From Pedobacter sp. Bi126 (GTDB taxonomy: Bacteria; Bacteroidota; Bacteroidia; Sphingobacteriales; Sphingobacteriaceae): a DNA stretch of 64,000 nt. The stretch lies in the NCBI RefSeq assembly GCF_918698245.1, contig NZ_CAKKMS010000006.1, positions 124,001-188,000 of the forward strand, read 5' to 3'. This document shows positions 18,011 to 26,544 of the stretch, piece by piece; position 1 is the first letter of the stretch; every line of letters starts with the position of its first letter. A program made the translations under genes and the position numbers. The notes under the pieces were generated by a model that searched no databases, was not told where the DNA came from, and saw only the letters and a list, made by a program, of their open reading frames with translations.

Positions 18011-19639
18011 CTATCTGGTTATCCTAAAATAATCGAAATCAGCATAGCCACCGGTACGTACGTCGCTACCGCTTGTACAGAAAATTCCGATTTTTGCGCC
18101 TATCCACTTATCAGGCTGCGCTTTAAATGTTTCCCCTATTTTGTGGTACAGTTCGCCATCTTCACTATATGAAAAGGTTACCTGCCCTTCCTCAACAACC
18201 TCGGCTCTAAGATAAACTGTACCCGACTTCAACGCCCTTTGAGTCAAAACTTGCTCAGTTCCGTTATTTGGAGCGTCGTTACAGATTATCTGTCCGATCT
18301 GAAATCCTTTTTCATTTTTAGAGACAGAGAGATAGGAATAGTCATTTCCCATAATGAGCAGTCCCGTCTTTTTCTCTTTCCAGGTATCCCATTCCACACT
18401 ATAGTTAAGCTTGGTGGTGGCAGTGAAAGTAGGTGCAGGAAACTTCTGGAGAAGCAAATTCGGCACATTCCACAGGCCTTTATTAATTTGCGGATTGGGA
18501 AAGGCAAAAAGCCTTAGGTACCCGTTATTAGGGATCATTGCCGACCATTGCATTTTTTTATTGGCGTGCCACTGCCATTGCAGGCCCGGCTCAATGCCGT
18601 TAAATTCATCACTTTCTGATGGTACGGAGATTGGATGAGTTCCTGAAACCGATGGTTTAGTATAGACAGAAACCGGCTCTCCTATCCCGTCGCCATCCCC
18701 ATCCGAACCGATAACCGGCCAGTCGTTCTTCCAGATTACAGGCTGAAGGTGAACTACACGGCCATAAAGTCCCTTGTCCTGAAAATGAAGGAACCAGTAT
18801 TCATCCTTTGGCGTACGGACCAAAGCCCCTTGATGGGGCCCATTGATCGCTGTTTTGCCCTGCTCCATAACCTTACGCTCTTCATATGGACCATAAATAT
18901 TTTTTGAGCGCATTACAAGCTGCCAGCCAGTTGCCACTCCACCGGCAGGCGCAAAAAGATAATAATACCCATTACGTTTATAAAATTTCGGTCCTTCTAC
19001 CGTATGGTTTTTGCCATGTCCATCAAAAACGTGTTTTCCTTCATCTTCTACCTGAGTACCATCACTGTTCATCTTGAAAACGGTTAACAGGCTATTTACA
19101 CCAGCCCGGCTTGCTGCCCATGCTACTGCCAGATAGGTCTGTCCATCATCATCAAAGAATACACTTGGATCGATAATCCCCTTGCCTTTAAGGATAAGTA
19201 CAGGTTTTTCCCACCTTCCGAGGGGATTTTTGGTCCTGACCATAAAGATCCCATAATCGGGATCCGGATAATAGATCCTGAACTCTCCTTTATGGTAATT
19301 TATACTAGGTGCCCAAACGCCCTTTCCGTGCTGAGGAATATCATAAACCTCTGCTGGTTCCTGGATTTTGAGTGCATGGTTAACCAAGGTCCAGTTTACC
19401 AGGTCCCTGGAATGCAAAATAGGAAGTCCTGGAATACAGTTGAAACTTGAGGCGGTCATATAATAATCCTCTCCGACCCTGATCGCGTCGGGATCGGAAT
19501 AATCAGCATGTATAACCGGATTTTTATATGTCCCATTTCCCAGGTCGGCAGTCCATACTTTTGATAGATTATCCTGACCATAAGTCAGGTGCGCACCTAA
19601 GATTAAAAGTATGATTAAAGAATATTGTGGTATTTTCAT
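18011..19639 (-). CDS. Secreted GH43 beta-xylosidase / alpha-L-arabinofuranosidase
   Basis: 542 residues with a signal peptide ending LTYGQ. The N-terminal propeller (about 40-330) has all GH43 residues: base Asp in YSDPDAIRVGEDYYM, pKa-modulating Asp in IIDPSVFFDDDG and acid Glu in VEGPKFYKRNGYYYL. The opening SSFNCIPGLPILHSRDLVNW is typical of xylosidase/arabinofuranosidase subgroups with a C-terminal concanavalin-like domain, which occupies about 350-540. It trims terminal pentoses from side chains. It lies between the GH88 gene (276 bp) and the small protein. Exact linkage is not predictable. Confidence 0.92.
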   Translation of the reverse strand: MKIPQYSLIILLILGAHLTYGQDNLSKVWTADLGNGTYKNPVIHADYSDPDAIRVGEDYYMTASSFNCIPGLPILHSRDLVNWTLVNHALKIQEPAEVYDIPQHGKGVWAPSINYHKGEFRIYYPDPDYGIFMVRTKNPLGRWEKPVLILKGKGIIDPSVFFDDDGQTYLAVAWAASRAGVNSLLTVFKMNSDGTQVEDEGKHVFDGHGKNHTVEGPKFYKRNGYYYLFAPAGGVATGWQLVMRSKNIYGPYEERKVMEQGKTAINGPHQGALVRTPKDEYWFLHFQDKGLYGRVVHLQPVIWKNDWPVIGSDGDGDGIGEPVSVYTKPSVSGTHPISVPSESDEFNGIEPGLQWQWHANKKMQWSAMIPNNGYLRLFAFPNPQINKGLWNVPNLLLQKFPAPTFTATTKLNYSVEWDTWKEKKTGLLIMGNDYSYLSVSKNEKGFQIGQIICNDAPNNGTEQVLTQRALKSGTVYLRAEVVEEGQVTFSYSEDGELYHKIGETFKAQPDKWIGAKIGIFCTSGSDVRTGGYADFDYFRITR

Positions 19640-19915
19640 TTTTACATCATTATTTTATTTATGGAATAATCCGTCCCGTTTATAGTTATTATAGTGCTGA
19701 AACCTGAGCAGTTTTCCTAAGTTCATTATGGGGCATCAATTTTATTAAAATATTGTGAGCGAGACTGTTGAATTAAGTCTCGGTTTTCCGGCTGCAGCAG
19801 GCATATGGGTCTACTAAAACTAAATATGAAAAATGGCAGCCAAAAATTAAATCAGACGTCCCGCCCAGCAATATTCCGCAAAGAGAGCTACATAGGTTAT
19901 TAGTATACTAAAGGT

Positions 19916-21124
19916 TTAATTTAGCTTCATTCCTTTTTGAAGTTTTTCCAACCTCAACAGCGCTTCTATATAATAATAATCTGCGTATATAATCGATGTA
20001 TCAATTTCAGATCCATTGGGCTTATGCCCTGTTGAATGTAGCAGAAAGGCTGTATTCTTATTTCTACTCTGGTATGCTGATGAAGAAAGGGAAGTGAGCA
20101 TGAGTACTGCAGCTTTCCTGTATTTTTGTGATTTCGCCTTATCCTTAACAAAAGTAGAAAGCTCCAAAAGTCCTGATGCGACCACTGCCGCGGCAGATGC
20201 ATCTTTAGGGGCATTGGGGATTGAAGGATCATTAAAATCCCAATAAGGAATTCCATCTGCTGGCAATTTTGCCAGATAAACGTCGCTTACCTTTTGGGCA
20301 AATTCAAGAAATGCAGGATTACCTGTCTCACGGAAACACATGGTATATCCATAAATGGCCCACGACTGGCCACGTGCCCACATGGAGTTATCGGCATATC
20401 CCTGGTGGGTTAATCCTTTAATTTTTTTCCCCGTCTCCCTGTCATAGATCACCGCATGGTATGCAGAATAATCAGGTCTGAAATGATTCTTCATGGTTAC
20501 CTCGGCATGGAAAAAAGCAATATCATATAATCTTTTCCCTCCTCCGTTTCGGGATGCCCAAAAAAGCATTTCCAGATTGATCATGTTATCAATAATGGTA
20601 TTATGCTGTGGCCATTGCATTCCGGGAACTTCCCTTGGCCATGAGCGGATTGTTCCCACCTTTGGGTTAAACAGGGTGGCCAAAGTATCGGCTGTTTTGA
20701 GTATAATCTCTTTATATTTAGGGTTTTTGGTAAGTCTATATCCGTTCCCATAGCTGTTAAATATCTGGAAGCCCAGGTCATGGTCGAAAGCCGGCTGCTG
20801 CGAAAGAGGTATAAGCGCTGATGAAAAAACCTCAGCCTCAGCAAGAAACGTTTTTGATTTTGTTGCTTCATAACTATACCACAGTATTCCAGGCCAAAAA
20901 CCACTACACCAGTCCTTATAACCTACAAACTTCCATTCAGATGAACCGGGAATAATACTTCTTGGAATATTGTCTCCATGATGAGGAATAATTTTCAAAG
21001 TCTTTTTTGCCTGTTCGGTACAGTAAGCCAACTGCCTGGCCGCATTAATCTGCGCGAAGGCAGGCCTGCCGAAAAAAAGCAGTAAGGTAATGATGGCAAA
21101 AGCTGTATATCTCATGTTGTGCAT
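19916..21124 (-). CDS. Secreted GH88-type unsaturated uronyl hydrolase
   Basis: About 402 residues from ATG 21124 (ATG 21115 also possible; the longer frame needs a TTG). The signal peptide ends RPAFAQ. The (alpha/alpha)6-barrel motifs are WCSGFWPGILWYSYE, FDHDLGFQIFNSYGNGYRL, NTIIDNMINLEMLFWA (catalytic Asp region) and HQGYADNSMWARGQSWAIYG. GH88 enzymes hydrate the 4,5-unsaturated uronic acid left by lyases, releasing a keto-uronate, which fits the lyase at 1225-2355. Gene order is ROK, GH88, GH43 on the same strand with gaps of 154 and 276 bp. GH88 is favoured over GH105 by overall pattern. Confidence 0.9.
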   Translation of the reverse strand: MHNMRYTAFAIITLLLFFGRPAFAQINAARQLAYCTEQAKKTLKIIPHHGDNIPRSIIPGSSEWKFVGYKDWCSGFWPGILWYSYEATKSKTFLAEAEVFSSALIPLSQQPAFDHDLGFQIFNSYGNGYRLTKNPKYKEIILKTADTLATLFNPKVGTIRSWPREVPGMQWPQHNTIIDNMINLEMLFWASRNGGGKRLYDIAFFHAEVTMKNHFRPDYSAYHAVIYDRETGKKIKGLTHQGYADNSMWARGQSWAIYGYTMCFRETGNPAFLEFAQKVSDVYLAKLPADGIPYWDFNDPSIPNAPKDASAAAVVASGLLELSTFVKDKAKSQKYRKAAVLMLTSLSSSAYQSRNKNTAFLLHSTGHKPNGSEIDTSIIYADYYYIEALLRLEKLQKGMKLN

Positions 21125-21278
21125 ATTACCTAGACAACAAATACAGAAAGATATACTCACCAAATTCGAACTGGCAGTATAGGTTATTGCCTGTACTATT
21201 CGAAATAACTACATATTTCTGTTGGCAACAGAAGTATCCATCTTAAATCACATGGATAAGATATACGAGCATGCTTTT

Positions 21279-22169
21279 TTATGAAGCCAAAATTCCTGTT
21301 GCGTGTGAGTAAGCGGCACCAAGCATTGCAGCGTCTTCCCATAATGCGGTTATCCTCAATTCGGCCCGAATTCCCTGCTGGTGCAGTGCATTCTGGGTCT
21401 TGTTCAGAAACAAAGGATGTGCTTTAGCTATATTTCCTCCAATGATGACCACTTCTGCATCGTGCGCCTTGATAAAAGGAAAAAGAAAGTCTGCAAGGCT
21501 TCTGGCAAAATCATTAAAAAGCACAGGCACCATAGGATCACTTTCATATAGATCGACCAGTGCTTTTGTATCTTTTACCTTCTTTCCGGAGAGTTCTTCG
21601 TAACGTTTCACAAACCATCTGGTGGAAATATAATCCTCTGCTATCCCCTGCTTAAATGAACTCACCCCGAGGTTTGCATCGGTAGTTTTCCTTCCAATAC
21701 TCACGGCCGATCCCAGACCGGTACCCAATGTGATGCCTATCGCCCTGTTGAATCCCAAAGCATTGCCGCCGTTAACTTCTCCATGGAGAAAAGCCTCTGC
21801 ATCATTTCTAAAAATAATATTCTCTGGCAACAGCCCCAGCTGCTCGATCAAAACAGCCTTAATATCTGTAAGATACAGGGATTCATATTTATTCATATTC
21901 TTGATCAACGATATCCCATTTACATAATCGAAGGGGCCAGGCATGGCAATCCCTAAAAGTATTTCGTCTGGGGAATGGTTCCCGATAATATTTTTAAGTA
22001 CACTGATCCATGACGCTAATATATCTTCCTTTGTGCCATGTGTATTAACGTGGCTACGCACACGGGAGTGATCTACCACTGAATGTGACCTGAAATCAAT
22101 GATTGCAGCTGTAATATGTGATCCACCGATATCAACACCTATCATAAGTGGTTTTATTTTTTTATTCAT
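21279..22169 (-). CDS. ROK-family sugar kinase
   Basis: 296 residues with the ROK pattern: phosphate 1 loop MIGVDIGGSHITAAIID (about 10-26), phosphate 2 ITLGTGLGSAVSIG (about 145-158) and the adenosine loop VVIIGGNIAKAHPLFL (about 239-254). The CxCGxxGC zinc motif of regulators and many kinases is absent, and there is no helix-turn-helix, so it is an enzyme. It probably phosphorylates glucose or another hexose brought in by the MFS carrier. It is the most upstream gene of the minus-strand PUL, 154 bp before GH88. Confidence 0.9.
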   Translation of the reverse strand: MNKKIKPLMIGVDIGGSHITAAIIDFRSHSVVDHSRVRSHVNTHGTKEDILASWISVLKNIIGNHSPDEILLGIAMPGPFDYVNGISLIKNMNKYESLYLTDIKAVLIEQLGLLPENIIFRNDAEAFLHGEVNGGNALGFNRAIGITLGTGLGSAVSIGRKTTDANLGVSSFKQGIAEDYISTRWFVKRYEELSGKKVKDTKALVDLYESDPMVPVLFNDFARSLADFLFPFIKAHDAEVVIIGGNIAKAHPLFLNKTQNALHQQGIRAELRITALWEDAAMLGAAYSHATGILAS

Positions 22170-22936
22170 TTAGTTGAAGTATTTTTTCCTGACACTGTTC
22201 ATTATCGTTTTAACAGTATCGACCATATGAACACAGACATAAAAATCGCTGTTCAATACTCTTTCAGGTTTTATTTCGTAAAGTCAATACAAGCATATTA
22301 GTTCGGCTCCCCCCATGCCCAATATCATTAAGTTAGGCACCCCGGTCGTCAGTCTGTCCAAAGGACTCCTGTGGAGAGCGTAGTCTAAGATTTCTTGAGA
22401 TTGATGACCCGCAAATAAATGCCCTTCGACTACGCTACCATTGACGTTATTCTATAAACAACTATTAATCAATATTTTAGCCACCGTCAAATTTCCATCC
22501 AGCTAGGCCATAGCACGGTATCCCCGTTCTACTTAAATCCGGCCTAACAAATTTTTCGGGCTCCACCGACCCAGCCTACCCACTAGCTTTGAAAGAAAAA
22601 TTTTCAGCCGGTGTTTTTTGTTTCTTTTTGACAGCAAAAAGAAAGAGCCCCATCGGCGGCGGCGAGCCGAGGCAAGGATGAGCCTCTGGGCAAAAAAAGA
22701 TATGCGTCATTCATATTGATTTTTATACAATAAATTATCCCTCAGGGTGACATCTTTTTCCGACTTATTCCTTAACTTAAAGACATTACGCCCATACCAA
22801 GAATATTCTATCTTTATTTTGAACTTTTACTTACAAAACCCATTAAAAACACCAACCAGATCTAGGAAACAGATATAACAATGGCAATGCCCCTACCATC
22901 TATCATAGCGTGCCCGCTACCATATTTTTTCTAAAA
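22170..22936. other. 767-bp intergenic region dominated by repeat DNA
   Basis: It separates the PUL from the SDR gene. About 22170-22340 is ordinary AT-rich leader of the ROK gene. About 22349-22754 is one copy of a long repeat also at 61099-61533. The remainder up to the SDR stop at 22937 shows nothing recognisable. No gene with plausible coding character was found. Confidence 0.6.
22349..22754. repeat. About 400-bp dispersed repeat, copy A
   Basis: It aligns by eye with 61099-61533. Shared strings include CTAGGCCA, TATCCCCGTTCTACTT, CCGGCCTAACAAATTTTTCG, GGCGAGCCGAGGCAAG and TACAATAAATTATCCCTCAG. GC content is higher than its surroundings at 22650-22690. It contains the palindrome CTTTTTGacagCAAAAAG. 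The end at about 22706-22752, read in reverse, relates to the sequences at 841-876 and 17727-17765. No protein-coding signal. Confidence 0.75.
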
Positions 22937-23947
22937 TTAAATAAATCCCCTATGCTCCATCAGGTAAGCCAATGCTTCCTTTACTGCCTGTTGACCATCT
23001 TTCGGATTAAATCCTAATTCGTTTCTTGACTTCGAAATATCAAAATCCTGCTGCAATCCTGAAAACATAGCAATATCTTTAGTAGTGAGCAGTGGAGGTT
23101 TTCCAATTATCTTAGCTGAAAGCTCCATAAAACCTGCAATAGCATATAAAATAAACTTTGGCACAGTTCCAGGTACTTTGATCTTCAATTCAGGATAAAG
23201 TTTTTGTGCCAATTTAGTTGTATCGGTAATGGTCATACATTTTTCGTTGGCAAGGATATAACGCTCACCAGACCGGCCTTTCAGCGCAGCAAGGTAACAG
23301 CCTTCTGCTACATCTTTAACATCTACCCAGTTAAGGGTAATTCTGGTATCCATGGGGATCTGCTTGTTAAGAATCAGTTTTAGCACATTATAGGAAACAT
23401 TTAACGGAAGAAACGCTTCACCTCCTATCATTGCTCCGGGCATAACCGATACCAATTCTATACCGAATTCTCTTGCCAGATCAAAAGCCAGCTTTTCACC
23501 GTCATTCTTGGAATTGTAGTACATATCTCTCCGGTCGGAATTGTATCCGTTGCTTTCTTTTGTTGGAAGATTGGTATAATCCAGTGCAGCAATTGAACTT
23601 ACATAGACGATTCTTTTTACGCCCGCTTCTGCAGCTGCTTCTATCGTATTCCGGGTCCCCATCATATTCACATCGTAGATTTCTTTCTTGGGGTTTTTAG
23701 CCCACAGCTTGAAGGCGGCACCCACTGCAAAAAAAGTATCAACATCCTGCAGTGCGCGCTTAAAGGAAGCTTTATCCGTTATATCTGCCTGAACGACCTC
23801 GCAGTTCAGATCCTTGAAACATTCCTTGCTTTTGATATTACGGACTGAAGCCCTTACCGGGATCCCTTTTTCGATCAAAAGTCTCACAAGGTTGTTGCCT
23901 AAATGCCCATTGGCACCGGATACCAGTACTAGTTTTTTATTTGTCAT
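22937..23947 (-). CDS. NAD(P)-dependent epimerase/reductase, extended SDR
   Basis: 336 residues from ATG 23947 (a TTG 27 bp upstream is less likely). Rossmann motif VSGANGHLGNNLVRLL (residues about 8-23), catalytic YYNSK (about 147-151) and VYVSSIAAL before it. The pattern is that of dihydroflavonol-4-reductase-like, atypical extended SDRs, which reduce or epimerise an unknown small substrate. It lies 64 bp after the Crp-type regulator stop, on the same strand, so the pair may be cotranscribed. There is no link in content to the PUL. Confidence 0.88.
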   Translation of the reverse strand: MTNKKLVLVSGANGHLGNNLVRLLIEKGIPVRASVRNIKSKECFKDLNCEVVQADITDKASFKRALQDVDTFFAVGAAFKLWAKNPKKEIYDVNMMGTRNTIEAAAEAGVKRIVYVSSIAALDYTNLPTKESNGYNSDRRDMYYNSKNDGEKLAFDLAREFGIELVSVMPGAMIGGEAFLPLNVSYNVLKLILNKQIPMDTRITLNWVDVKDVAEGCYLAALKGRSGERYILANEKCMTITDTTKLAQKLYPELKIKVPGTVPKFILYAIAGFMELSAKIIGKPPLLTTKDIAMFSGLQQDFDISKSRNELGFNPKDGQQAVKEALAYLMEHRGFI

Positions 23948-24011
23948 AGCCGTTGATTTTAAATGCTGTGACAAAGTTGAACTTTGCAGATTTAAAACGA
24001 CTTCACAAATG

Positions 24012-24587
24012 TTACCTAATGATCTTCTTTCTGATACGGCTCAGACTTTTAGGGTTCATCCCAAGAAAAGACGCAATGTATTGCATGGGAACATTCTGGA
24101 GAACTTCGGGGTACTGGTTCATCATTTTTAAATAACGCTGTTCCGCATCAAGGGTGGCCAGCTCCCTGGCACGTGTTTCATTATAGGATAAGGATTGTTG
24201 AAATACCAAAAAGCTAAAATCCTTAAAAGTGGGGCTCTGTTGTATAAGCTGATCAAGATCTGCTTTACTGATGCGCAAAAGTTCACATTCGGTAATACAT
24301 TCCAGATTTTCTTCAGACTTTTTCTGGTTCGTAAAATCAGCATAGGAGGTAATGAAACCAGGCGGACAGTTTATATGCGTTGTAACCTCATCGCCCTTAT
24401 CATTGTAATGGAATAGCCTCGCAAAACCCGAAACCACAAAATATAGATGCCCGGGTACCTTCCCTTCTTCTTCGATTATCCGGTTTTTCGGATAGCTCAC
24501 CGGATCAAAGTACTGTACACACAAATCTCTATCCCGGTTAGAAAGTTGTAGGCTTTTTGTAATAAGACTTATAAGTTGACCGTGCAT
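24012..24587 (-). CDS. Crp/Fnr-family transcriptional regulator
   Basis: 191 residues from ATG 24587. N-terminal cyclic-nucleotide-binding fold (about 30-120; EEGKVPGHLYFVVSGFARLF) and a C-terminal winged helix (about 145-190; VPMQYIASFLGMNPKSLSRIRKK). No cysteine cluster like that of Fnr is present, and the effector-contact Arg/Ser pair of true Crp is not obvious, so the ligand is unknown. Bacteroidetes have many such small Crp-like regulators linked to redox or stress genes. It precedes the SDR gene by 64 bp. Confidence 0.9.
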   Translation of the reverse strand: MHGQLISLITKSLQLSNRDRDLCVQYFDPVSYPKNRIIEEEGKVPGHLYFVVSGFARLFHYNDKGDEVTTHINCPPGFITSYADFTNQKKSEENLECITECELLRISKADLDQLIQQSPTFKDFSFLVFQQSLSYNETRARELATLDAEQRYLKMMNQYPEVLQNVPMQYIASFLGMNPKSLSRIRKKIIR

Positions 24588-24688
24588 GGTACAAAGATAA
24601 AAAAACAATGCTGATCAATCCCAAATGAAACCTGTTCCGCACTTCTAGGAGAAAAGAAGTGCCTGAGTCAGAGTTTTAATAACCTGGC

Positions 24689-25027
24689 TTAATTTTTAAA
24701 CTCGCGGACTTCCGAATAACCGGCAGATTCATAAATTGGACATGACGATGCGATCTCTGCCGCCTCATCCAGATTATTTGCCTTTAATAATATAAATCCA
24801 CCTACGATCTCCGTCCCCACTTTATGGGTTGCTAGGATGATTGTTGTGCCATCACCCCTGATGAGTCTACCCTCTAATGTTAAGGAGCTCCCCCCAACTA
24901 AACGGCCATCAACTTTTAACCGGGTAAGCCACTCGCTCCAGTGCTGCTGATGTATCCGTAGATATTCATCCGAATGTTCATCCATTCTCCCGTCAGGTTC
25001 TCTGAATAAAATGATATAATCTTTCAT
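24689..25027 (-). CDS. YCII-related (YciI-like) protein
   Basis: 112 residues of the YCII/DGPF fold: MKDYIILFREPDG at the start, HQQHWSEWLTRLKVDGRLVGGSSL, and KANNLDEAAEIASSCP with the final IYESAGYSEVREF. These small dimeric ferredoxin-like proteins have no well-defined role, though some act on small carbonyl or phenolic compounds. It is divergent from the MarR-type gene across 82 bp, which suggests the regulator may control it. Confidence 0.88.
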   Translation of the reverse strand: MKDYIILFREPDGRMDEHSDEYLRIHQQHWSEWLTRLKVDGRLVGGSSLTLEGRLIRGDGTTIILATHKVGTEIVGGFILLKANNLDEAAEIASSCPIYESAGYSEVREFKN

Positions 25028-25083
25028 AAAAAAATAATTTCGGTAAAAATAAAACGAATCCGATATAAATACAACGAAAATAT

Positions 25084-25091
25084 TAAATTTG
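25084..25091 (+). promoter_or_regulatory. TAnnTTTG (-7) promoter element of the MarR-type gene
   Basis: TAAATTTG matches the Bacteroidetes housekeeping -7 consensus and lies 19 bp before the ATG at 25110. It overlaps a TTG at 25089, which argues that the ATG is the real start. No convincing -33 TTTG was found. Confidence 0.5.
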
Positions 25092-25109
25092 TTATTTTAT
25101 ATTAGCCAC

Positions 25110-25727
25110 ATGAAACCTTTAGTAGAACTAATTACCGCCTGGCAGGCTTTTGCTGATGCACATCGCGACGCAGATGTTGAAAGTTTCTGTTACGATTACC
25201 TAACAAATAAAAATCAGAAAGATGGTCCTGATCCCGAAATGGATATTTTGCTTTCAAAACTGATAGGCAAATCGGGCAGTCTGATTAAAACATACCTTAA
25301 GCTGGCATTAAGGCAGATCCCGGACATGGAAATGGAGTGGTTTTATATCTTAGATACGCTTAACGACCATAAGGAAATTAGGAAAACAGATGTGATCAGT
25401 TTTCGTCTCCTATTGGAACCCACAACAGGTATAGATATTCTGAACAGGATGCTTAAAGCAGGACTGATCAGTGAACGCGTTGACCCGGCAGATAAAAGAG
25501 CACGTTTAATTAAACCGACAGATAAGGGCATTGAAATTTATAATAAGGTAAACAGCTTGTTTAACCAGGTTATCTCCTTACTGTTTACATCTCTGAACAA
25601 AGAACAAAAGACCATGTTAATACGCTCATTGGGCAAACTGACCAATGAGCACTATGAAAAGATTGTAGAAAATAAAACACAGACAATAGCCGAGATTGAA
25701 ACCTTTATAAAAAACTCAATTAAGTAG
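25110..25727 (+). CDS. MarR-family transcriptional regulator
   Basis: 205 residues from ATG 25110. The middle holds the winged helix: WFYILDTLNDHKEIRKTDVISF, GIDILNRMLKAGLISERVDPADKRARLIKPTDKG (about 95-150), where DPADKRARL is the MarR wing. The N-terminal 60 residues are longer than usual for MarR. Likely a ligand-responsive repressor of the divergent YCII gene, of itself, or both. Confidence 0.88.
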   Translation: MKPLVELITAWQAFADAHRDADVESFCYDYLTNKNQKDGPDPEMDILLSKLIGKSGSLIKTYLKLALRQIPDMEMEWFYILDTLNDHKEIRKTDVISFRLLLEPTTGIDILNRMLKAGLISERVDPADKRARLIKPTDKGIEIYNKVNSLFNQVISLLFTSLNKEQKTMLIRSLGKLTNEHYEKIVENKTQTIAEIETFIKNSIK

Positions 25728-25812
25728 TCTTAACTGAGTTGGGTTACCAGATTATTCTCAGGTGACCGAAACCTCATAGTTCCGTAGTAAACAATTAATC
25801 TATTGATTTAAA

Positions 25813-25847
25813 CATTTGATTAATTCAAATTAAATTTTATATATTTG
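25813..25847 (+). promoter_or_regulatory. Promoter and candidate operator of the TetR-efflux operon
   Basis: TTTG at 25815-25818 and TATATTTG at 25840-25847 (21-bp spacer) form a Bacteroidetes promoter 23 bp before the tetR ATG. The -33 region lies in an inverted repeat, ATTTGA-TTAAT-TCAAAT (25814-25830), a likely TetR operator. The 11-mer CATTTGATTAA (25813-25823) recurs inverted at 26501-26511 before the TolC gene. Confidence 0.6.
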
Positions 25848-25870
25848 CTGTATCATATGATAAATACAAA

Positions 25871-26479
25871 ATGGCAAAACAGATAAAAGCTGAAAGTAAC
25901 CTATCGACAGAAGAAAAAATTAAGGAGGCAGCACGTGTTGTATTTACTAAAAAAGGTTATGCAGGCACTAAAACCCGTGATATTGCAGAAGAGGCTGGAT
26001 TAAATCTTGCGCTATTAAACTATTATTTCCGAAGCAAGGAAAAGCTATTTGAAATTGTTATGATGGAAAAGGTTAAACAACTTTTTTCATTTATTGCGCC
26101 TGCATTAAATGAAGAGGAAACCTCATTAGATGAAAAATTAGAACTGATTGCAAGCAGTTATATTGACATGCTTATCAAAAATCCCGATCTGCCTATATTT
26201 GTACTAAGTGAAATCAGGAACAACGCTGAAAGTTTTGGAAAAATGATACAATCAAAAGGATATGTCCTAAAAACACACTTTATACAGCAACTTGCAGAGC
26301 AGAAAAAGGATATCAATCCCATCCAGTTCTTTCTTAATTTTATGAGCATGATGATCTTCCCTTTTATTGCTAAACCTATTTTAACTGTGGCAGGCCCGGT
26401 TAACGATGAAACTTTCACTCAACTGCTCAAAGAACGCAAAGCACTGATTCCTAAGTGGATGAAAATGATGCTGGAATAG
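25871..26479 (+). CDS. TetR/AcrR-family repressor of the efflux operon
   Basis: 202 residues. The N-terminal HTH (about 14-60) reads EEKIKEAARVVFTKKGYAGTKTRDIAEEAG followed by LALLNYYFRSKEKLFEIV, the classic TetR form. The C-terminal helical ligand domain is unassigned. It is the first gene of a seven-gene plus-strand run, 65 bp before the TolC gene, and probably represses that run until an exported compound binds. Confidence 0.93.
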   Translation: MAKQIKAESNLSTEEKIKEAARVVFTKKGYAGTKTRDIAEEAGLNLALLNYYFRSKEKLFEIVMMEKVKQLFSFIAPALNEEETSLDEKLELIASSYIDMLIKNPDLPIFVLSEIRNNAESFGKMIQSKGYVLKTHFIQQLAEQKKDINPIQFFLNFMSMMIFPFIAKPILTVAGPVNDETFTQLLKERKALIPKWMKMMLE

Positions 26480-26500
26480 CTCATTTTTTTTGCCCATAAT

Positions 26501-26511
26501 TTAATCAAATG
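26501..26511 (+). promoter_or_regulatory. Second candidate TetR site before the TolC gene
   Basis: TTAATCAAATG is the exact inverse of CATTTGATTAA in the tetR promoter (25813-25823). It lies 34 bp before the TolC ATG at 26545. It may be a second operator; no clear promoter element is seen here. Confidence 0.4.
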
Positions 26512-26544
26512 AATAAATCAAAATATTAAACAAAATGATTAACC

